Source: JAZLJD01 sp045617725 (GTDB lineage Bacteria > Bacillota > Clostridia > Lachnospirales > Lachnospiraceae). Taken from it: a stretch of 43,683 bases of DNA. The notes beneath the pieces are model-generated. The model had not been told where the DNA came from and ran no database searches. It saw only the letters and a list, made by a program, of their open reading frames with translations. The position numbers and the translations under genes are program-made. Positions within the stretch are counted from its first letter, which is position 1, and every line of letters begins with the position of its first letter. The DNA is taken from NCBI GenBank assembly GCA_045617725.1, contig JAZLJD010000010.1, positions 1-43,683 on the forward strand. Direction: 5' to 3'. Below, piece by piece: positions 41,758 to 43,683 of the stretch.

Positions 41758-43521
41758 ATGTCTTTAGTTAATATTAAAATCGAAGGAATCCCTTATCAGG
41801 TAGAAGATGGTATTACCATTTTGGAAGCTGCCAGAAAGTGCGGCTATGAGATCCCTTCTCTTTGTGCATTTAACCATGGTGAATGCAACAGAGGTTCCTG
41901 CCGTGTATGTCTCGTAGAGGCAACCGGAGCAAGAGGACTTGTTGCTTCCTGTGTATATCCTGTAAGCGAGGGTATGGAGATTCGCATTTCTTCTCCGAAG
42001 GCTGTCGCTGCAAGACGTACTTCCGTAGAACTTTTATTATCGAATCATTCCATGCAGTGCCAGCAGTGCGAGAAAAACGGCAACTGCGAGCTTTTACATG
42101 TAGCACAGCTTGTCGGTGCACGTGAGAATATGTTTGAAGGAACCAAGACACCTACGTATGTAGATACCATGAATCCTTCCATCGTGCGTGATACCAGCAA
42201 ATGTATCCTGTGCGGTCGTTGCGTTGCCAGATGTGCCAATGCACACGGTAACGGTGTTTTGGGCTTTGAGAATCGTGGATTTAAGACCATTGTTGCTCCT
42301 GCAGAGAATCGTGGATTTGCTGATTCACCCTGCATCATGTGCGGCCAGTGCGTAAGCGTATGTCCTACCGGAGCACTTATGGAGAAATCCGAAATTGACA
42401 AGGTTGATGATGCATTTAAGGCAGGTAAGTATGTAGTTGTTCAGACTGCTCCTGCTGTAAGAGCTGCCCTCGGCGAGGAGTTCGGTATGAAGATCGGTAC
42501 TCCCGTAACCGGCAAGATGGTAGCTGCACTCAGAAGATTGGGCTTTAAGAAGGTATTTGATACCAACTACGCTGCAGATTTAACCATTATGGAGGAAGCT
42601 ACCGAATTACTCGGAAGAATCAAGAACGGTGGAGTACTTCCCATGATTACTTCCTGTTCTCCCGGATGGATTAACTATGCAGAGTATTATTACGGAGATC
42701 AGCTTGCACATCTTTCTTCCTGCAAGTCTCCTCATGAAATGTTCGGTGCTATCTTAAAGAGCTATTATGCACAGAAGATTGGCGTAGATCCCAAGGATAT
42801 GTTTGTTGTATCCATCATGCCTTGTACCGCCAAAAAGTTCGAGAAAGACCGTGAGCAGCTTCAGAAGGACGGCATGAAGGATGTAGATGCAGTTCTTACC
42901 ACCCGTGAGCTCGGAAGACTGATTAAGAGAAGCGGTATTAAGTTTACCTCACTTCCCGATGAAGAGTTTGACAATGACATCGTCGGAGAGTATACCGGCG
43001 CCGGAGTTATTTTTGGCGTAACAGGCGGTGTTATGGAAGCAGCACTTCGTACTGCATACTTTGTACTTACCGGCAAGGAGCATGAGGCTGTTAAGTTTGA
43101 AGAGGTACGTGGATTCGAAGGCATTAAGGAAGCTTCCTTTGACTTAAACGGCAATGTAATCAAGGTAGCCGTTGCTCATGGCATGAAGAATGCCAAGGTT
43201 CTTATGGATGCAATCCGTGAGGGCAAGAGCGAGTACCAGTTCATTGAAATTATGGGTTGCCCCGGCGGTTGCGTAAACGGTGGCGGCCAGCCTTATGTAC
43301 GTGAGTGCTTCCTACCGAATGAGGACGATGATATCATGGACACCTACGTACAGAAGCGTGCACAGGCTCTGTATTCCGAGGATGAAAGACAGACTCTGCG
43401 TCAGTCCCACAACAACCCGCAGGTCAAGGCTTTGTATGACGAGTTCCTTGGAGAGCCGAATTCTCATAAGGCACATGAATTACTTCATACATCCTATGCT
43501 GCAAGAGTACCTTTTAACTAA
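41758..43521 (+). CDS. hydA: [FeFe] hydrogenase catalytic subunit
   Basis: 587 residues. An N-terminal [2Fe-2S] domain (CGYEIPSLCAF, CNRGSCRVCLVEA), a His/Cys [4Fe-4S] motif (HSMQCQQCEKNGNCEL) and two [4Fe-4S] ferredoxin motifs (CILCGRCVARC, CIMCGQCVSVCPTGAL) precede the H-cluster domain. H-cluster ligands are in ITSCSPGWINYAE (Cys300), MPCTAKKFE and IMGCPGGCVNGGGQP. The L1 motif is TSCSPGW rather than TSCCPGW, so the proton-relay cysteine (Cys299 of C. pasteurianum CpI) is Ser301 here. The small-subunit C-terminus is complete. GGGAGG precedes the ATG. It is the last gene of the operon. Confidence 0.95.
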   Translation: MSLVNIKIEGIPYQVEDGITILEAARKCGYEIPSLCAFNHGECNRGSCRVCLVEATGARGLVASCVYPVSEGMEIRISSPKAVAARRTSVELLLSNHSMQCQQCEKNGNCELLHVAQLVGARENMFEGTKTPTYVDTMNPSIVRDTSKCILCGRCVARCANAHGNGVLGFENRGFKTIVAPAENRGFADSPCIMCGQCVSVCPTGALMEKSEIDKVDDAFKAGKYVVVQTAPAVRAALGEEFGMKIGTPVTGKMVAALRRLGFKKVFDTNYAADLTIMEEATELLGRIKNGGVLPMITSCSPGWINYAEYYYGDQLAHLSSCKSPHEMFGAILKSYYAQKIGVDPKDMFVVSIMPCTAKKFEKDREQLQKDGMKDVDAVLTTRELGRLIKRSGIKFTSLPDEEFDNDIVGEYTGAGVIFGVTGGVMEAALRTAYFVLTGKEHEAVKFEEVRGFEGIKEASFDLNGNVIKVAVAHGMKNAKVLMDAIREGKSEYQFIEIMGCPGGCVNGGGQPYVRECFLPNEDDDIMDTYVQKRAQALYSEDERQTLRQSHNNPQVKALYDEFLGEPNSHKAHELLHTSYAARVPFN

Positions 43522-43554
43522 ATTATAAGCTATAGGACCAAAAGAAAGAGCGTG

Positions 43555-43580
43555 TGAAAAAATGAGAAATCATTTTTTCA
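43555..43580 (+). terminator. Hairpin after hydA (terminator candidate)
   Basis: Perfect stem TGAAAAAATGA / TCATTTTTTCA with a GAAA loop, 34 bp after the hydA stop. No T-run follows, so termination is uncertain. The start GTGTGAAAAA recalls the first hairpin of the 113-bp repeat. The rest of the window to 43683 holds no gene I can support. Confidence 0.45.
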
Positions 43581-43683
43581 GGCGCCCTTGCCTTATGTAT
43601 AAGTTGCCACTTTTCACTCTTTGGCTGTGGATAAGCGTACAGTTCCCCTTACCCCATATCTTCATCCTTTGAATCTTTTATGC

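Noticed and set aside
43522..43683. A further gene after hydA
   Set aside because: No frame with a start, ribosome binding site or recognisable product in the 162 bases left.
1..43683. CRISPR array, tRNA, rRNA or known riboswitch
   Set aside because: I saw no regularly spaced repeats, no cloverleaf with TTCGA-type arm in the gaps, and no recognised aptamer motif. A covariance-model scan (Rfam) would be decisive.

Overview
The window looks like a chromosomal segment of a polysaccharide-degrading gut or rumen Firmicute of the Lachnospiraceae type (Butyrivibrio / Pseudobutyrivibrio / Roseburia relatives). This is inferred from gene content: YesM/YesN two-component control, CUT1-type sugar ABC transporters without their own ATPase, lipoprotein glycosidases, and a HydCBA-type NADH-linked [FeFe] hydrogenase. 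Strong AGGAGG-type ribosome binding sites and moderate G+C agree with it. I see no rRNA, tRNA, CRISPR, phage or insertion-sequence genes. No gap between genes exceeds 300 bases.

Layout. 1-2030: the 3' end of citrate synthase and a MATE efflux pump. 2194-5696: a structured 113-bp repeat, then a CotH-kinase-like membrane protein and a GH43 glycosidase. 5891-20790: a beta-glucan/cellulose-type utilisation locus. It holds a YesM-like sensor kinase, a lipoprotein GH5 endoglucanase, a membrane-anchored surface protein with tandem repeats, two CUT1 permeases (one with an extra four-helix N-terminal part), a solute-binding lipoprotein, a YesL/DUF624 protein, the YesN-like response regulator on the opposite strand, and a second, paralogous solute-binding lipoprotein. 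20794-26311: an AraC regulator divergent from an alpha-L-fucosidase (GH29) and beta-galactosidase (GH2) operon. 26497-30936: a poorly understood cluster with a large lipoprotein, a translationally coupled CxxC protein, a metallo-beta-lactamase-fold hydrolase and a P-loop kinase-like protein. 30992-35131: a second GH2 beta-galactosidase divergent from its own AraC regulator. 35180-39275: an OmpR-type response regulator, an ABC ATPase, two ABC-2 permeases and a sensor kinase, resembling antimicrobial-peptide or bacitracin resistance modules. 39391-43521: hydC-hydB-hydA for an electron-bifurcating [FeFe] hydrogenase.

How it works together (inference): outer enzymes (GH5, GH43) and surface binding modules capture and cut plant polysaccharide. 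Lipoprotein binding proteins and CUT1 permeases import oligosaccharides using a shared ATPase encoded elsewhere. Intracellular GH2 and GH29 enzymes finish the digestion. The hydrogenase disposes of fermentation electrons as H2.

The observations I rate highest are these. (1) A 113-bp structured repeat occurs in two copies, 19 kb apart and on opposite strands. Each copy ends at the ribosome binding site of a different gene, and the two differ at only three positions, all compatible with RNA pairing. (2) A possible unrecognised binding module appears to be shared between the GH5 cellulase (both ends) and the membrane-anchored surface protein (two copies). (3) Several ordered operator-like repeats lie upstream of regulated operons: CTTGAC direct repeats before the ABC module, AAATGGTAT direct repeats 21 bp apart before the second AraC gene, and a Rex-like operator before the hydrogenase operon.
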